NCBI GenBank assembly: GCA_947503265.1
Contig: CANNDC010000002.1
Location: forward strand, 248,001 to 312,000
DNA length: 64,000 bases
Source of the DNA: an uncultured Alteromonadaceae bacterium
Lineage (GTDB): Bacteria; Pseudomonadota; Gammaproteobacteria; Enterobacterales; Alteromonadaceae
Direction: 5' to 3'
The notes under the pieces are model-generated. The model made no database searches. It was not told the DNA's origin and was given only the letters and a program-made list of their open reading frames with translations. The translations under genes were made by a program, and so were the position numbers. Position 1 is the first letter of the stretch; each line of letters opens with the position of its first letter. This document shows, piece after piece, positions 36,472 to 46,027 of the stretch.

Positions 36472-37752
36472 TTACGCACTAATGAATTCATACCACTTTT
36501 GTAGACTATATTCGTATGTTGGCATCACTGTATTCCAAACCGCCACGTTACTGAAGCGTTTTTCATAACTACCACCCGTTCTTATATCGCCTTTTAACAC
36601 AGAAACATTACCATCGGTTCCTTTTAAATCTTCTGTAGCCGGTTTACCCTGGTACCAATAATCCCACTCAGGTTTTGATAAATACTTTTGAGATCGCTGC
36701 GGATTAGAAATGTAATAACCTTGCCGGGCAATAAACGCACCTGGCCAGCCGGATAACCACCAGTTCATGTAGTCATATGCCGCATCTTTACTTCTGTCGC
36801 TGATTGCGGAAGACATACACATTACGCCATGCCAGCCTCGATATCCTTCTTTTGGAGCGGCAAACGTAACTGGAATGCCTTGTCCGTTTAAGGCCGATAC
36901 ACCTGGAGAAAACATGCTTTGAATGACCACCCGATCACTTTTCATAAACTCCACTGATTCAGGTACAGATGCCCAGAATCCACTAAAATGATCTTGCTGC
37001 TTTAAATCAATTAGATAATCAAATAGCGTATCTAACTCCACTTTTGTCATGGCACCTATGTCGTTAAATTGAACAACGCCTTGCGCTTGGGCAGCCAAAG
37101 CTAGGTCAAACAATCCAATTGTAGGGGCATTAACAATACCAACTTTGTTATTGTATTTTTTATCCAACAACCAGCCCCAACTTTCGGTTTTGTAGGGTAT
37201 ACCAGCTTCAACCTTATCCGTGTTGTAGCCAAATGAATCAACATTGTGTACATAGGGTAGAAAACTTATTTGGTTAGTGTGTTGGGAGCCTAGTGTGCCA
37301 TCTGCTTGCACGTTTAGAATCTTGTACGGAGCATCGCCTGCACCAAGTCGTGCTTCTGGGGTGACTTTCCCTGTCTTAGTTAGCGGATTAATTTCATCCC
37401 AATAGTTGAGCCGTCTTTTATCAATGGCTTGAATAGATCCAGCACGCCACAACACATTGATACTGTTCGACCATTGCTCAAATAAATCAAAGGAAGCGGG
37501 AGACATAGATGCTCTTTGCAAAACAGCGGCGCTTCCTCTAGGTTCGAAGATAAGTTCAATATCCAAATCATCCATGGCTTTTTGGCGTAACTCTTCTTGT
37601 AGCGTTACGTGTGTACCTAGCACTCTTAGTTTTGTTTTTTGTCTAGCAAAGACGAAAGGGGATTTGCATGCTGCTGTGGAAACCAGACTTGCAGTAGCGA
37701 TTTTCTTAATAATTTGACGTCTGCTGACGTTAAACGGTTTTTGATTATCCAT
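36472..37752 (-). CDS. Tat-exported PotD-like extracellular solute-binding protein
   Basis: About 426 residues from ATG 37752 with GAGG upstream. A TTG 15 bp earlier was rejected. The N-terminus has a clear twin-arginine signal (SRRQIIKK then a hydrophobic stretch), so it is exported folded. The remainder is a type-2 periplasmic binding protein resembling spermidine/putrescine-binding PotD/PotF, with SFLPYVHNVDSFGYNTD and AAYDYMNWWLSGWPGAFIARQ. No ABC permease or ATPase gene is adjacent. Its partner is the hybrid kinase 39 bp downstream. This recalls NspS-MbaA of Vibrio, where a PotD-like protein senses norspermidine. The ligand here is unproven. Confidence 0.82.
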   Translation of the reverse strand: MDNQKPFNVSRRQIIKKIATASLVSTAACKSPFVFARQKTKLRVLGTHVTLQEELRQKAMDDLDIELIFEPRGSAAVLQRASMSPASFDLFEQWSNSINVLWRAGSIQAIDKRRLNYWDEINPLTKTGKVTPEARLGAGDAPYKILNVQADGTLGSQHTNQISFLPYVHNVDSFGYNTDKVEAGIPYKTESWGWLLDKKYNNKVGIVNAPTIGLFDLALAAQAQGVVQFNDIGAMTKVELDTLFDYLIDLKQQDHFSGFWASVPESVEFMKSDRVVIQSMFSPGVSALNGQGIPVTFAAPKEGYRGWHGVMCMSSAISDRSKDAAYDYMNWWLSGWPGAFIARQGYYISNPQRSQKYLSKPEWDYWYQGKPATEDLKGTDGNVSVLKGDIRTGGSYEKRFSNVAVWNTVMPTYEYSLQKWYEFISA

Positions 37753-37907
37753 ATCAATGCACCTCAATTATGTATTACAAAAACGCACAGAAACACTTAT
37801 TTTGTCTTGCGACATTTAACCCATATTTAGGTCAAATAAAGTTACCTGATTAGAAAATAGCATTGACGTAGAGGTTACGACACTGTTTTTAGCCAATATT
37901 AGACTAA

Positions 37908-38351
37908 TTAACGATATAGCTTTTGCTCAAATTTAAGGGTTTGTTCCACCTTTCCTTGAATGATTTCAATATTGAAGCGGTAGTGCTCTTCATCGGAAAA
38001 CGGCAGTTGTGCTAAATAATAGATAGCGTCTCCCTCTTCGACTTTTTTAAAGTTAAGCATTTTGGTATTGCCTAATAAATTTCTTGCGGTACCCGTAATA
38101 TCGACGCTTTGGGCCAGCTTAGTAGTGCGGTCTAACACAGAAATATTAATCAATATATTGTTGGGACTTCGAGAAATTCCATTCGCTGAAGCAATTTCAG
38201 GGGTGAGAAACGTTGTATTGAACGCGATGTAATGGACTTCCCAATTGCCCAAAATCCGCTTTTGCTCTGCACAAGCGAATCCACTAAAAGCCATAAGTAC
38301 TAAGGCAAGAAAAATACTTCTTTGCCATTGGCCTGATTCCAATCGTCTCAT
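37908..38351 (-). CDS. DUF4426 periplasmic protein
   Basis: 147 residues from ATG 38351, seven bases after the yggT stop. A TTG at 38366 would overlap yggT. A signal peptide (about 10-28) precedes a mature beta-rich domain (LGNWEVHYIAFNTTFLTPEIA). I recognise this as the DUF4426 family, commonly found after proC-yggT in Vibrio and related genera. Function unknown. Last gene of the yggS-proC-yggT-DUF4426 operon. Confidence 0.82.
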   Translation of the reverse strand: MRRLESGQWQRSIFLALVLMAFSGFACAEQKRILGNWEVHYIAFNTTFLTPEIASANGISRSPNNILINISVLDRTTKLAQSVDITGTARNLLGNTKMLNFKKVEEGDAIYYLAQLPFSDEEHYRFNIEIIQGKVEQTLKFEQKLYR

Positions 38352-38358
38352 TATCAAT

Positions 38359-38889
38359 TTATGCAAACCCGAGCAACTTCATGATGAATAGCAGTAATAT
38401 AATGACCACCATTGGAGACAAGTCTAGGCCTCCCATGGGTGGAATTATTTTACGTACGGGAGAGATAAGTGGTTCAGTCAGTTGTTGCATTAAATATTCG
38501 ATGGGATTTTGCCCTTGGCTAACCCAACTCAATATCGCTCTGATGATCAATACATATAAAATTAACCTGAAAGATTCTCCAACAATGACGTAGACAGAGG
38601 ATACTAAAATGGCGACTGGGTTTGCCAAACCGCCGTAACTAATCAGACTCAACACCATAATTTTTGCAATGGCGACGATAAATGCGAACAATAAGGTAGC
38701 CGTATCTAGTCTACCAATTGACGGAATGATTCTTCTTAAAGGGCCAACAACTGGATGTGTGGCTTTAACAATAAATTGACTAAAAGGGTTATAAAAATCA
38801 GCTTGGGCAAGCTGCAACCATAGCCTTAGGAGCACCACCATTAAGTAGAGCCCAAAAAGTGTATCGACTAGGAAGATAACAGCATTCAT
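38359..38889 (-). CDS. yggT: YggT family membrane protein
   Basis: 176 residues with two copies of the YGGT motif: LRLWLQLAQADFYNPFSQFI near the N-terminus and IIRAILSWVSQGQNPIEYLM in the second half. Each is followed by PVVGPLRRIIPSIGRLD- or LISPVRKIIPPMGGLD-type segments. About four membrane helices. Function is uncertain. E. coli relatives have been linked to osmotic and turgor effects. Standard position between proC and DUF4426. Confidence 0.92.
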   Translation of the reverse strand: MNAVIFLVDTLFGLYLMVVLLRLWLQLAQADFYNPFSQFIVKATHPVVGPLRRIIPSIGRLDTATLLFAFIVAIAKIMVLSLISYGGLANPVAILVSSVYVIVGESFRLILYVLIIRAILSWVSQGQNPIEYLMQQLTEPLISPVRKIIPPMGGLDLSPMVVIILLLFIMKLLGFA

Positions 38890-38904
38890 GTATATGTTTG
38901 TCCT

Positions 38905-39726
38905 TTAAAATAATGTAGACATTTCTTTAGCACGGCTAATTGCCGCTTGCATTGCTCGCGCAATAATCTGTTCAAGGTTATCATTTTGAAAACTTTCAAC
39001 CGCCTTCGCAGTGGTTCCGCCTTTAGATGTAACTTGGGCTCTAAGTTCACTTAATTCAAGGTTTGGATTGTGACAAACCATTTCCGCTGAACCTAGCATG
39101 GCCTGTTGTACCAATAATCTTGACGCATCTTTACCCAATCCAAGGTTCATTGCTTCTTTTTGCATCAATTCCAGAAATAGAAAAAAGTATGCTGGGCTAC
39201 TTCCTGCTGCCGCAATGACAATGTCGATATCACTTTCTTTTTCAACCCAAAGTGTCTCACCAACCATCGACATGACGTAATCAGCAAACTCTTTGTCGCT
39301 TTTTGACACTGCATCGGATGCAAATAAGCCTGACATTCCCTTTCCTAAGGCACTTGGCGTATTGGGCATAACTCTCACGATATTGCTCGCACCACTTAAC
39401 ATCTCAGATAATCGCTTCGCACTTATTCCCGCAGCGATCGATATAATGAGCTTATTCTGCATATTCACCGAAGCGCTCAACTTTTTGCAAACAGATTCCA
39501 TTAATTGAGGTTTTACCGCTAACACAATGACATCGGCCTGCTGACAGGCTTCTTCATTACTTTGAGTCACATTAATCTGTAATTTTTCTGCCAAAGCCGT
39601 TAGTTTTGGCATCGTCGGATTACTCGCTGTGATGCATAGGTGATCATATTGGTTTGTAACTAAACCAGAGACGATTGCATTCGTCATATTCCCCGCACCA
39701 ATAAAAGCGATAGTTCTATTTTGCAT
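38905..39726 (-). CDS. proC: Pyrroline-5-carboxylate reductase
   Basis: 273 residues. N-terminal Rossmann motif IAFIGAGNMTNAIVSGL, VRVMPNTPSALGKGMSG, and the C-terminal signature SELRAQVTSKGGTTAKAVE. Performs the last step of proline synthesis. It is 12 bp downstream of yggS, the conserved arrangement. Confidence 0.96.
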   Translation of the reverse strand: MQNRTIAFIGAGNMTNAIVSGLVTNQYDHLCITASNPTMPKLTALAEKLQINVTQSNEEACQQADVIVLAVKPQLMESVCKKLSASVNMQNKLIISIAAGISAKRLSEMLSGASNIVRVMPNTPSALGKGMSGLFASDAVSKSDKEFADYVMSMVGETLWVEKESDIDIVIAAAGSSPAYFFLFLELMQKEAMNLGLGKDASRLLVQQAMLGSAEMVCHNPNLELSELRAQVTSKGGTTAKAVESFQNDNLEQIIARAMQAAISRAKEMSTLF

Positions 39727-39738
39727 TCTATTCCTTAC

Positions 39739-40452
39739 TTATTGCTGTTTTTCAGCGCTATTTTTAACCGGAACCCGTTCACCGAAAATCCCTGTACCAA
39801 TCCTTACCATGGTGCTTCCACCGATAATAGCAGCTTCAACATCATTGCTCATACCCATAGAGAGCGTATCTATTTGGGAATGGCGGTCTTTTAATTGATT
39901 AAATAAATCGTTCATTGTAGCAAAGCTAGCGCTTAATTCTCGTTCTGATTGATGCGCTGATGGAATTGTCATTAGTCCTCTCAACGTCAAATTAGGCATT
40001 TTGTTTATTTCTTCTGCAAGAGAAACTAGCTCGAGTGGGGCGATTCCAGATTTGTTCTGTTCTTGATTGATATTTACTTGAATCAAAACATTCAACTTTT
40101 TATGCGGCGAACGTTGAGCATTGAGTCGCTTTGCTATTTTAAGCCTGTCGATGGTTTGTACCCAATCAAAGTTTTCTGCCACCAGTTTGCTCTTATTTGA
40201 CTGCAGGGGACCAATATAATGCCATTCAATATCACTAAATTCTTGAAGTGATTGAATTTTTTCAACCCCTTCTTGAACATAGTTCTCCCCGAACATACGT
40301 TGTCCAGCTTCATACGCAAGAACAATATCAGATACGGGTTTAGTTTTACTTACGGCTAGTAATTTGACCGAATCTGTCGCACGATGGGCTAAATTAGTAG
40401 CGTTATTTATGCGTTCGAGTGCGCTTTTGATACGTTCTGCTATTGTTTCCAT
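39739..40452 (-). CDS. yggS: PLP homeostasis protein YggS/PLPBP
   Basis: About 237 residues from ATG 40452, with a TTG two codons upstream as an alternative. Fold-type III barrel that binds PLP without known catalysis. The PLP lysine is in LLAVSKTKPVSD, with FGENYVQEGVEKI and HYIGPLQSNKSK following, and LSMGMSNDVEAAI plus VRIGTGIFG near the C-terminus. It controls free PLP levels. Divergent from pilT with only 29 bp between the start codons, so the two promoters must overlap the neighbouring genes or each other. Confidence 0.95.
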   Translation of the reverse strand: METIAERIKSALERINNATNLAHRATDSVKLLAVSKTKPVSDIVLAYEAGQRMFGENYVQEGVEKIQSLQEFSDIEWHYIGPLQSNKSKLVAENFDWVQTIDRLKIAKRLNAQRSPHKKLNVLIQVNINQEQNKSGIAPLELVSLAEEINKMPNLTLRGLMTIPSAHQSERELSASFATMNDLFNQLKDRHSQIDTLSMGMSNDVEAAIIGGSTMVRIGTGIFGERVPVKNSAEKQQ

Positions 40453-40481
40453 AGGCAAATGATATTACGGAGAATTAGTGA

Positions 40482-41525
40482 GTGGATATTACCGAACTTT
40501 TAGCGTTTAGTGTGAAGAATAATGCGTCGGATTTACACCTTTCAGCCGGGCTGCCACCAATTATTCGAGTTGACGGTGAAATGAGAAAGCTCAATGTGCC
40601 CGAGCTAGATCATAAGCAGGTGCATAGTTTGGTCTATGAAATAATGAATGACCGACAGCGCAAAGAGTATGAAGAAAACCTAGAGGTGGATTTTTCTTTC
40701 GAGGTAAAAGATCTTTCACGATTTAGGGTCAATGCCTTTGTTCAAAATCGTGGTGCTGCCGCGGTTTTAAGAACGATTCCAAGCAAAGTATTGACACTTG
40801 ATGACTTAGGAGCTCCTTCGATATTCAAAGACATCATTAATCAGCCCACAGGTATTGTTTTGGTTACTGGTGCTACGGGTTCAGGTAAAAGTACAACCTT
40901 GGCGGCAATGATTGACCACATAAACGCCCACAAGCGTGAACATATATTAACCATTGAAGACCCAATTGAATTTGTTCACCACAATAAACTCAGTTTGCTT
41001 AATCAACGGGAAGTGCACCGAGATACTCACAGTTTTAACAATGCTTTGCGTTCGGCTTTGCGTGAAGACCCAGATGTCATCTTGGTGGGTGAACTGCGTG
41101 ATCTTGAAACCATCCGACTCGCCATATCAGCTGCGGAAACGGGGCATTTGGTATTTGGTACGCTGCATACTAACTCGGCACCTAAAACTATTGACCGAAT
41201 TATCGATGTCTTCCCTGCAGAAGAAAAATCCATGGTACGTTCTATGTTGTCCGAATCCTTGCGAGCGGTTATTTCACAAACCTTGTTGAAGAAAGTCGGT
41301 GGTGGCAGGGTCGCCGCACATGAAATTATGATTGGTATTCCGGCGATTAGAAATTTGATTCGCGAAGACAAGGTTCCGCAAATGTATTCTGTCATACAAA
41401 CGGGGCAAGCCCATGGTATGCAAACCATGGATCAATGTTTGCAAAAGTTAGTGGCTCAAGGTGTGATATCTGCGCAAGATGCAGCATCTAAATCCATTGA
41501 TAAACAACCTAAACCTGGTTTTTAA
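40482..41525 (+). CDS. pilT: Type IV pilus retraction ATPase PilT
   Basis: 347 residues starting at GTG (GGAG nine bases upstream), matching the Pseudomonas PilT N-terminus (MDITELLAF). Walker A GATGSGKST, Asp box (HILTIEDPIEFVH), Walker B (REDPDVILVGELRD), His box (ETGHLVFGTLHTNSA). The AIRNLIREDK segment required for retraction is present. The hexamer powers pilus depolymerisation for twitching and DNA uptake. Followed by pilU after 29 bp. Other pil genes are outside the window. Confidence 0.97.
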   Translation: MDITELLAFSVKNNASDLHLSAGLPPIIRVDGEMRKLNVPELDHKQVHSLVYEIMNDRQRKEYEENLEVDFSFEVKDLSRFRVNAFVQNRGAAAVLRTIPSKVLTLDDLGAPSIFKDIINQPTGIVLVTGATGSGKSTTLAAMIDHINAHKREHILTIEDPIEFVHHNKLSLLNQREVHRDTHSFNNALRSALREDPDVILVGELRDLETIRLAISAAETGHLVFGTLHTNSAPKTIDRIIDVFPAEEKSMVRSMLSESLRAVISQTLLKKVGGGRVAAHEIMIGIPAIRNLIREDKVPQMYSVIQTGQAHGMQTMDQCLQKLVAQGVISAQDAASKSIDKQPKPGF

Positions 41526-41554
41526 CTAGCCTTAGGTTCCTAGAGGAGATAGCG

Positions 41555-42667
41555 ATGGACTTAAATCCTTTTTTACGCACGATGGCAGAACAAGGCGCGT
41601 CCGATCTATTTGTCACTGTTGGGTTTCCTGTCAGCGCAAAGATTAATGGCCAAATGACCCCCATCACAGATGAGCGATTGACTGGAGAGATGGCATTAGC
41701 TTTGGTACACGATGCCATGAGTGAAAAGCAACGCATAGAATTTGATGAAACCAAAGAATGTAATTTCGCCATCGCCAGAGATGAAATTGGTCGTTTTCGT
41801 TGCTCAGCTTTCTGGCAGCGGGATATGGCCGGAATGGTGGTACGTCGAATCGTCACCCAGATCCCTAAAGCAGATGATTTAGGTCTGCCGGAGATCCTCA
41901 AAGACATTATAATGTCAAAGCGTGGTCTATTGTTATTCGTGGGTGCAACCGGTACGGGTAAATCGACCTCGTTAGCAGCGCTAATGGGGCATCGTAATCA
42001 GAATTCTCGTGGTCACATACTGACCATTGAAGATCCCATTGAATTTGTCCATGAGCATGCTGGATGCGTGGTCACTCAACGCGAAGTTGGAATAGATACA
42101 CAGTCATTTGATGATGCGTTGAAAAGTTCGTTGCGACAAGCACCCGATGTAATATTAATTGGTGAAATCCGGTCTATGGAAACAATGGAATATGCCATGT
42201 CGTTTGCGGATACGGGGCACTTGTGCGTGGCAACTTTGCACGCAAACAATGCAAACCAAGCCATTGAACGTATTATGCATTTGGCGCCACCTGAACAGCA
42301 TGAAAAACTGCGTTTTGACCTGAGTCTGAATTTACGTGCTATTGTGGCTCAACAACTGGTACCCACAGTGGACGGCAAGGGGCGAGTTGCAGCAATTGAA
42401 ATATTGTTGAATTCACCATTGGTGACCGATTTAATTCAACGCAACGAAATTGGCAGCTTGAAAGAGGCGATGAAGAAAGGCAAAGAAATGGGAATGCAAA
42501 GTTTTGATATGGCGTTATACGAGTTATATAAACAAAATCGGATTACCCTTGAACAGGCTACCCATCATGCGGACTCTCCAAATGATTTACGTTTGATGAT
42601 AAAACTGGATACCGACGAAGGAACCAGCTTGGGATCGCTATCAAATGTATCAATTGACTTGGATTAG
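41555..42667 (+). CDS. pilU: PilT-dependent retraction accessory ATPase PilU
   Basis: 370 residues, with a good AGGAGATAGCG before the ATG. Walker A is GATGTGKST, Walker B APDVILIGEIRS, His box DTGHLCVATLHANNA. It ends in the acidic Ser-rich tail seen in PilU. PilU works with PilT to generate high-force retraction and cannot act alone in characterised species. Standard pilTU tandem. Confidence 0.96.
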   Translation: MDLNPFLRTMAEQGASDLFVTVGFPVSAKINGQMTPITDERLTGEMALALVHDAMSEKQRIEFDETKECNFAIARDEIGRFRCSAFWQRDMAGMVVRRIVTQIPKADDLGLPEILKDIIMSKRGLLLFVGATGTGKSTSLAALMGHRNQNSRGHILTIEDPIEFVHEHAGCVVTQREVGIDTQSFDDALKSSLRQAPDVILIGEIRSMETMEYAMSFADTGHLCVATLHANNANQAIERIMHLAPPEQHEKLRFDLSLNLRAIVAQQLVPTVDGKGRVAAIEILLNSPLVTDLIQRNEIGSLKEAMKKGKEMGMQSFDMALYELYKQNRITLEQATHHADSPNDLRLMIKLDTDEGTSLGSLSNVSIDLD

Positions 42668-42727
42668 CCTTAGGGATGCGCAGACTGAATCAGTTTGAAT
42701 AATGAATAATTAAACAAGGCCAGCAAT

Positions 42728-43039
42728 TTGCTAAAGATTTATTCGCACTATGAAAGGTTTATGGTCTACCAAGTTAAACAGCTATTGGATGACAACGAGA
42801 TCCCGAATTTTGTTAAAAACGAATTCGCTCAGGGCGCCATAGGAGAGTTATCTCCATTAGATAGCCAGCCTGAAGTGTGGCTAACTGATGTAGAATGGCA
42901 GAGCAAGGCACAAGCTTTAATTGACGATTTTTCTGTTGAACCAAGCGATATCGAAAACTGGAAATGCGCAAACTGTAATGAAGAAAATGAAGGAAACTTT
43001 GCTATTTGTTGGCAGTGTGAGGAGCCCCAAAAAGCTTAA
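42728..43039 (+). CDS. DUF2007-type protein with C-terminal zinc ribbon
   Basis: 103 residues from a TTG with AAGG upstream. This start restores the usual DUF2007 opening (LKIYSHYERFMVYQVKQLL). The DUF2007 part covers about 1-70. The last 30 residues contain two CxxC pairs (WKCANCNEEN and CWQCEEPQ), a RanBP2-like zinc ribbon. Function is unknown, and a regulatory protein-binding role is a guess. It lies 60 bp after pilU and could be read with it. Confidence 0.8.
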   Translation: MLKIYSHYERFMVYQVKQLLDDNEIPNFVKNEFAQGAIGELSPLDSQPEVWLTDVEWQSKAQALIDDFSVEPSDIENWKCANCNEENEGNFAICWQCEEPQKA

Positions 43040-43149
43040 AATTTTTTTGATTGCGGATTAGCTACCAATAAATCATTAGGTTTCACTTTTCTTAGCAATG
43101 TCGATTGTATATCATGACAACAAAGGACGAGTAGTAGTTCAAGGATTTC

Positions 43150-45102
43150 ATGAAACACTTCAAATTTGCCGCTTCATTAGTATCTCTATTAGTTTTATTT
43201 TCAAGTTTTAGTCATAGCAATCCTTCAATAGAGACCTTTGGCCGTATTGCTCTTGTTAAGGAAATCAAAATTTCGCCAAAAGGCACACACATTGCGTATT
43301 TGCGTGATGTGAAGTCAGACTATTTTTTAGTTATTCAAAACTTATACAAACCCGGCGAGCCACCCGTGGTTTTTTCTTTAGAGAAATCGAAAATCCGAGG
43401 TTTTTCATGGGTTAGTAACAATCGTATTGTATTTACAGCAACGCGAGCACTGTTTTCTAAAGGTGATAGAGAAACCTTTACCATGCATAGAACCGGCATA
43501 TTGGATACGGTAAATAATGTCGCTATGTGGCCATTTTCGGGACGCAAATTTGACTACAATATCGGGAGGCCTGTTTTACAACACAAACTTCCCAATGATC
43601 CTGAACATGTTCTAATCTCATATTTTTACCGATCGACTGGCACGGGCAAAACTATCAACGCCCTCTATAAAATCAGGATAGAAGACGCTGAGCGTAGTGA
43701 CTATTTTAAAGAAGCTTACTCTAATGATTGGGTATTCGATATTGATGGCAATGTGCTGGTCTTTCGCCAATACAATGCGAGAGAAAATCAATATTTAACC
43801 AATATTCGTGATAAAGCATCTGAAGAATTTGAATTTTTGAGGGTGAAGAAAGATGGCGAAAGTGTTTTCTTTGAACCGAGAGTGGTGTCCTATTTGCCTG
43901 AACAGAAAAAGATCTATTATTTTGAACGTTCTGAGCAAGGGTATTGGCAAATGTTGTCTGGCCGCATTGAGAATGACCATGTTGTAGAACCGAAAATCGT
44001 TTCAGATAATTCTATTTACGATATTGATACTTATGTGTCTGATGGAATTACGGGTAAACTAAATGGCTACACGGTTATTAAAGACTTCAGAGAATATTCT
44101 TATTTTGATTCCGAACTCGCTCAAGTTCAGGCTGATTTAGAGGCGACCTTCCCGAATGCCGGTGTCGTAATCACGTCTTACTCGGAAGATCGTTCAAAAT
44201 TTATCGCCAAGATCTCAAGTTTCGAATATTTAGAACACTACTATTTGTACGATACAAAAGCCGGCTCTATAGCAGCTATGGGGGAGGGCTACCCTGTGGC
44301 TCAGGGAGTTACATTGGGCAAAGTAACCAAGTTTGAGTATCAAACTTCAGACGAGCTAAATATTGAATCTTATTTCACCTTACCTGCGAACCTAGATACT
44401 GAAAACCAGTCTAGAAACCCCAGCTTAATCGTATTACCTCATGGTGGGCCAGCATCTCGAGACAGTTTGGAATTTGATTGGATGCGCCAGTTTTTCGCTT
44501 CTCAAGGATTTGCAGTTTTTCAACCTAACTTTCGTGGTTCGGAAGGATACGGCAAAGAATTTGAAGAAAAAGGCCATGGTGAATGGGGTAAACGCATGCA
44601 ACAAGATGTTGACGAGGGGGTTCAAGCTCTAATAGATCAAGGGCTCGTTAACAAAGATAAGATCTGTGTCGTGGGTGCCAGCTACGGTGGTTACGTTGCC
44701 ATGGTTGCAGCAGTAACTAAACCCAAAAAATACAAGTGTGCAGTGTCATTTGCTGGTGTTAGCGAGCTTGGTAATGTATTTTACCATGCAGAACAACAAT
44801 TAGAAGGTCTCAGTTATTGGAAAGAAAGCATAGGTACGCGATACGATGCAAAGCAGTTAAAAGCCTATTCACCGTTGAATTTAGCTGATGCGAATACATC
44901 ACCATTATTACTGCTACACGGCGCGAAGGACACGGTAGTACCTGCTTTTCAGTCAGAGAAAATGTTCAAACGACTCAAAGAACTTAAAGTAGAATCTGAC
45001 TATATTGTTTTTCCAGAAGGAGATCACTGGTTTACCAGTGGTGAAACCAGAAAAGATTTCTTGACTCATTCAATCAAATTCTTAAAAAGACATCTTGAAT
45101 AA
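43150..45102 (+). CDS. Exported S9-family prolyl oligopeptidase-like peptidase
   Basis: 650 residues with a signal peptide (about 1-24). A beta-propeller-like region (about 30-370) precedes an alpha/beta-hydrolase domain with Ser511 (VGASYGGYVAM), Asp594 (HGAKDTVVP) and His626 (PEGDHWF), an intact triad. PHGGPASRDSLEFDW marks the oxyanion region, as in the S9C/DPP-type group. It probably degrades peptides in the periplasm or outside. It sits, with DUF2007 and the thioredoxin-like gene, between pilU and yqgF, which lie close together in many relatives. Confidence 0.9.
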   Translation: MKHFKFAASLVSLLVLFSSFSHSNPSIETFGRIALVKEIKISPKGTHIAYLRDVKSDYFLVIQNLYKPGEPPVVFSLEKSKIRGFSWVSNNRIVFTATRALFSKGDRETFTMHRTGILDTVNNVAMWPFSGRKFDYNIGRPVLQHKLPNDPEHVLISYFYRSTGTGKTINALYKIRIEDAERSDYFKEAYSNDWVFDIDGNVLVFRQYNARENQYLTNIRDKASEEFEFLRVKKDGESVFFEPRVVSYLPEQKKIYYFERSEQGYWQMLSGRIENDHVVEPKIVSDNSIYDIDTYVSDGITGKLNGYTVIKDFREYSYFDSELAQVQADLEATFPNAGVVITSYSEDRSKFIAKISSFEYLEHYYLYDTKAGSIAAMGEGYPVAQGVTLGKVTKFEYQTSDELNIESYFTLPANLDTENQSRNPSLIVLPHGGPASRDSLEFDWMRQFFASQGFAVFQPNFRGSEGYGKEFEEKGHGEWGKRMQQDVDEGVQALIDQGLVNKDKICVVGASYGGYVAMVAAVTKPKKYKCAVSFAGVSELGNVFYHAEQQLEGLSYWKESIGTRYDAKQLKAYSPLNLADANTSPLLLLHGAKDTVVPAFQSEKMFKRLKELKVESDYIVFPEGDHWFTSGETRKDFLTHSIKFLKRHLE

Positions 45103-45218
45103 AGAGGGGCTGCAAACTCTTTGTAGTTGGTTTTTGTTTTAACCCTAGACAAGGGGGGATGCGTGAGATCTTCCAATAAAAGCCCTTGTGGTTGCAGGCT
45201 TTGAACTAGAACTTGTGA

Positions 45219-45253
45219 AAAATCAGGCGCCAATGAAAATGATGCTTGATTTT
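45219..45253 (+). terminator. Possible terminator between the S9 peptidase and thioredoxin-like genes
   Basis: Ten-base arms AAAATCAGGC and GCTTGATTTT (one G-U pair) around a 15-nt loop. The four T residues ending the right arm are followed by ACCCC. It lies between two convergent genes. The remainder of this 195-bp space shows nothing else. Confidence 0.4.
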
Positions 45254-45296
45254 ACCCCAGGGTGAACCCAAGATGCGTTATTAAGTTTGCTAATCA

Positions 45297-45821
45297 TTAC
45301 GGTGGAGCAACAAGATATTTAACCACTTGTTCCAATCTAGGATCTTCAGGGTCAGAACTTTGAGTTTGTGCGATTATGTTACCTTTTTTATCGATAAAAA
45401 TGGTTGTTGGGGTGCCTTGTACATTAAAATCAGCCGCGACTTTCTCCCCATTTACCACAGTTTTTAGACTCAAACCTCTGGCATCAAGAACCGACTGCGG
45501 GGTTGCACCTTCATCTTCTCTGATGCTTATCGAAATGAGTTCAAGTCCATCTTTTTTGTACTGAGTGTAAAGCCTATCAAGGCCTGGTTGTAACTTTTTA
45601 CAATATGGGCACCAAGTGGCCCAGAAATGAATAATCAGTGGTTTTCCAGCATAGTCCGCAGACTTAATTGTTTGGCCCGCTTCGTCTTTAAGCTGCCACG
45701 CGGGCGCAATATCTGCCTCAAGAGAACTTGTCTGTTGAGAATCAATCTCTTGGGAATTAACCTGTTGAGTATAGGTAGATAGGCTAATAATAGTAAAAAT
45801 GAACAATACGATGTGCTTCAT
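45297..45821 (-). CDS. Periplasmic TlpA/ResA-type thiol-disulfide protein
   Basis: 174 residues. A signal peptide (about 1-23) is followed by a thioredoxin fold with active site WATWCPYCKK and the cis-proline segment VQGTPTTIFI. CPYC resembles periplasmic reductases of the TlpA/ResA/CcmG group, but no cytochrome c maturation genes are nearby. The mature N-terminus is rich in Gln/Ser. It probably reduces or exchanges disulfides in the periplasm. The partner is unknown. Confidence 0.85.
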   Translation of the reverse strand: MKHIVLFIFTIISLSTYTQQVNSQEIDSQQTSSLEADIAPAWQLKDEAGQTIKSADYAGKPLIIHFWATWCPYCKKLQPGLDRLYTQYKKDGLELISISIREDEGATPQSVLDARGLSLKTVVNGEKVAADFNVQGTPTTIFIDKKGNIIAQTQSSDPEDPRLEQVVKYLVAPP

Positions 45822-46027
45822 ATTTTGCTCTGTGTTTATGGCTAGTATGAAGAGTAAAGACAGTGTGATTTACATAAAACTTTCAATTTTATTCATTGAG
45901 TAAAGTACAGCGAGGAGATGGTCTGTTCCCTCAATCGGCATCGCAATGCGCCAAGCTTGAAATTGAATATTCAAGCTAACAACGTAAGAAGACCCTAAAC
46001 TCGCTTAGTTGTATAAATTTGGCAAGG

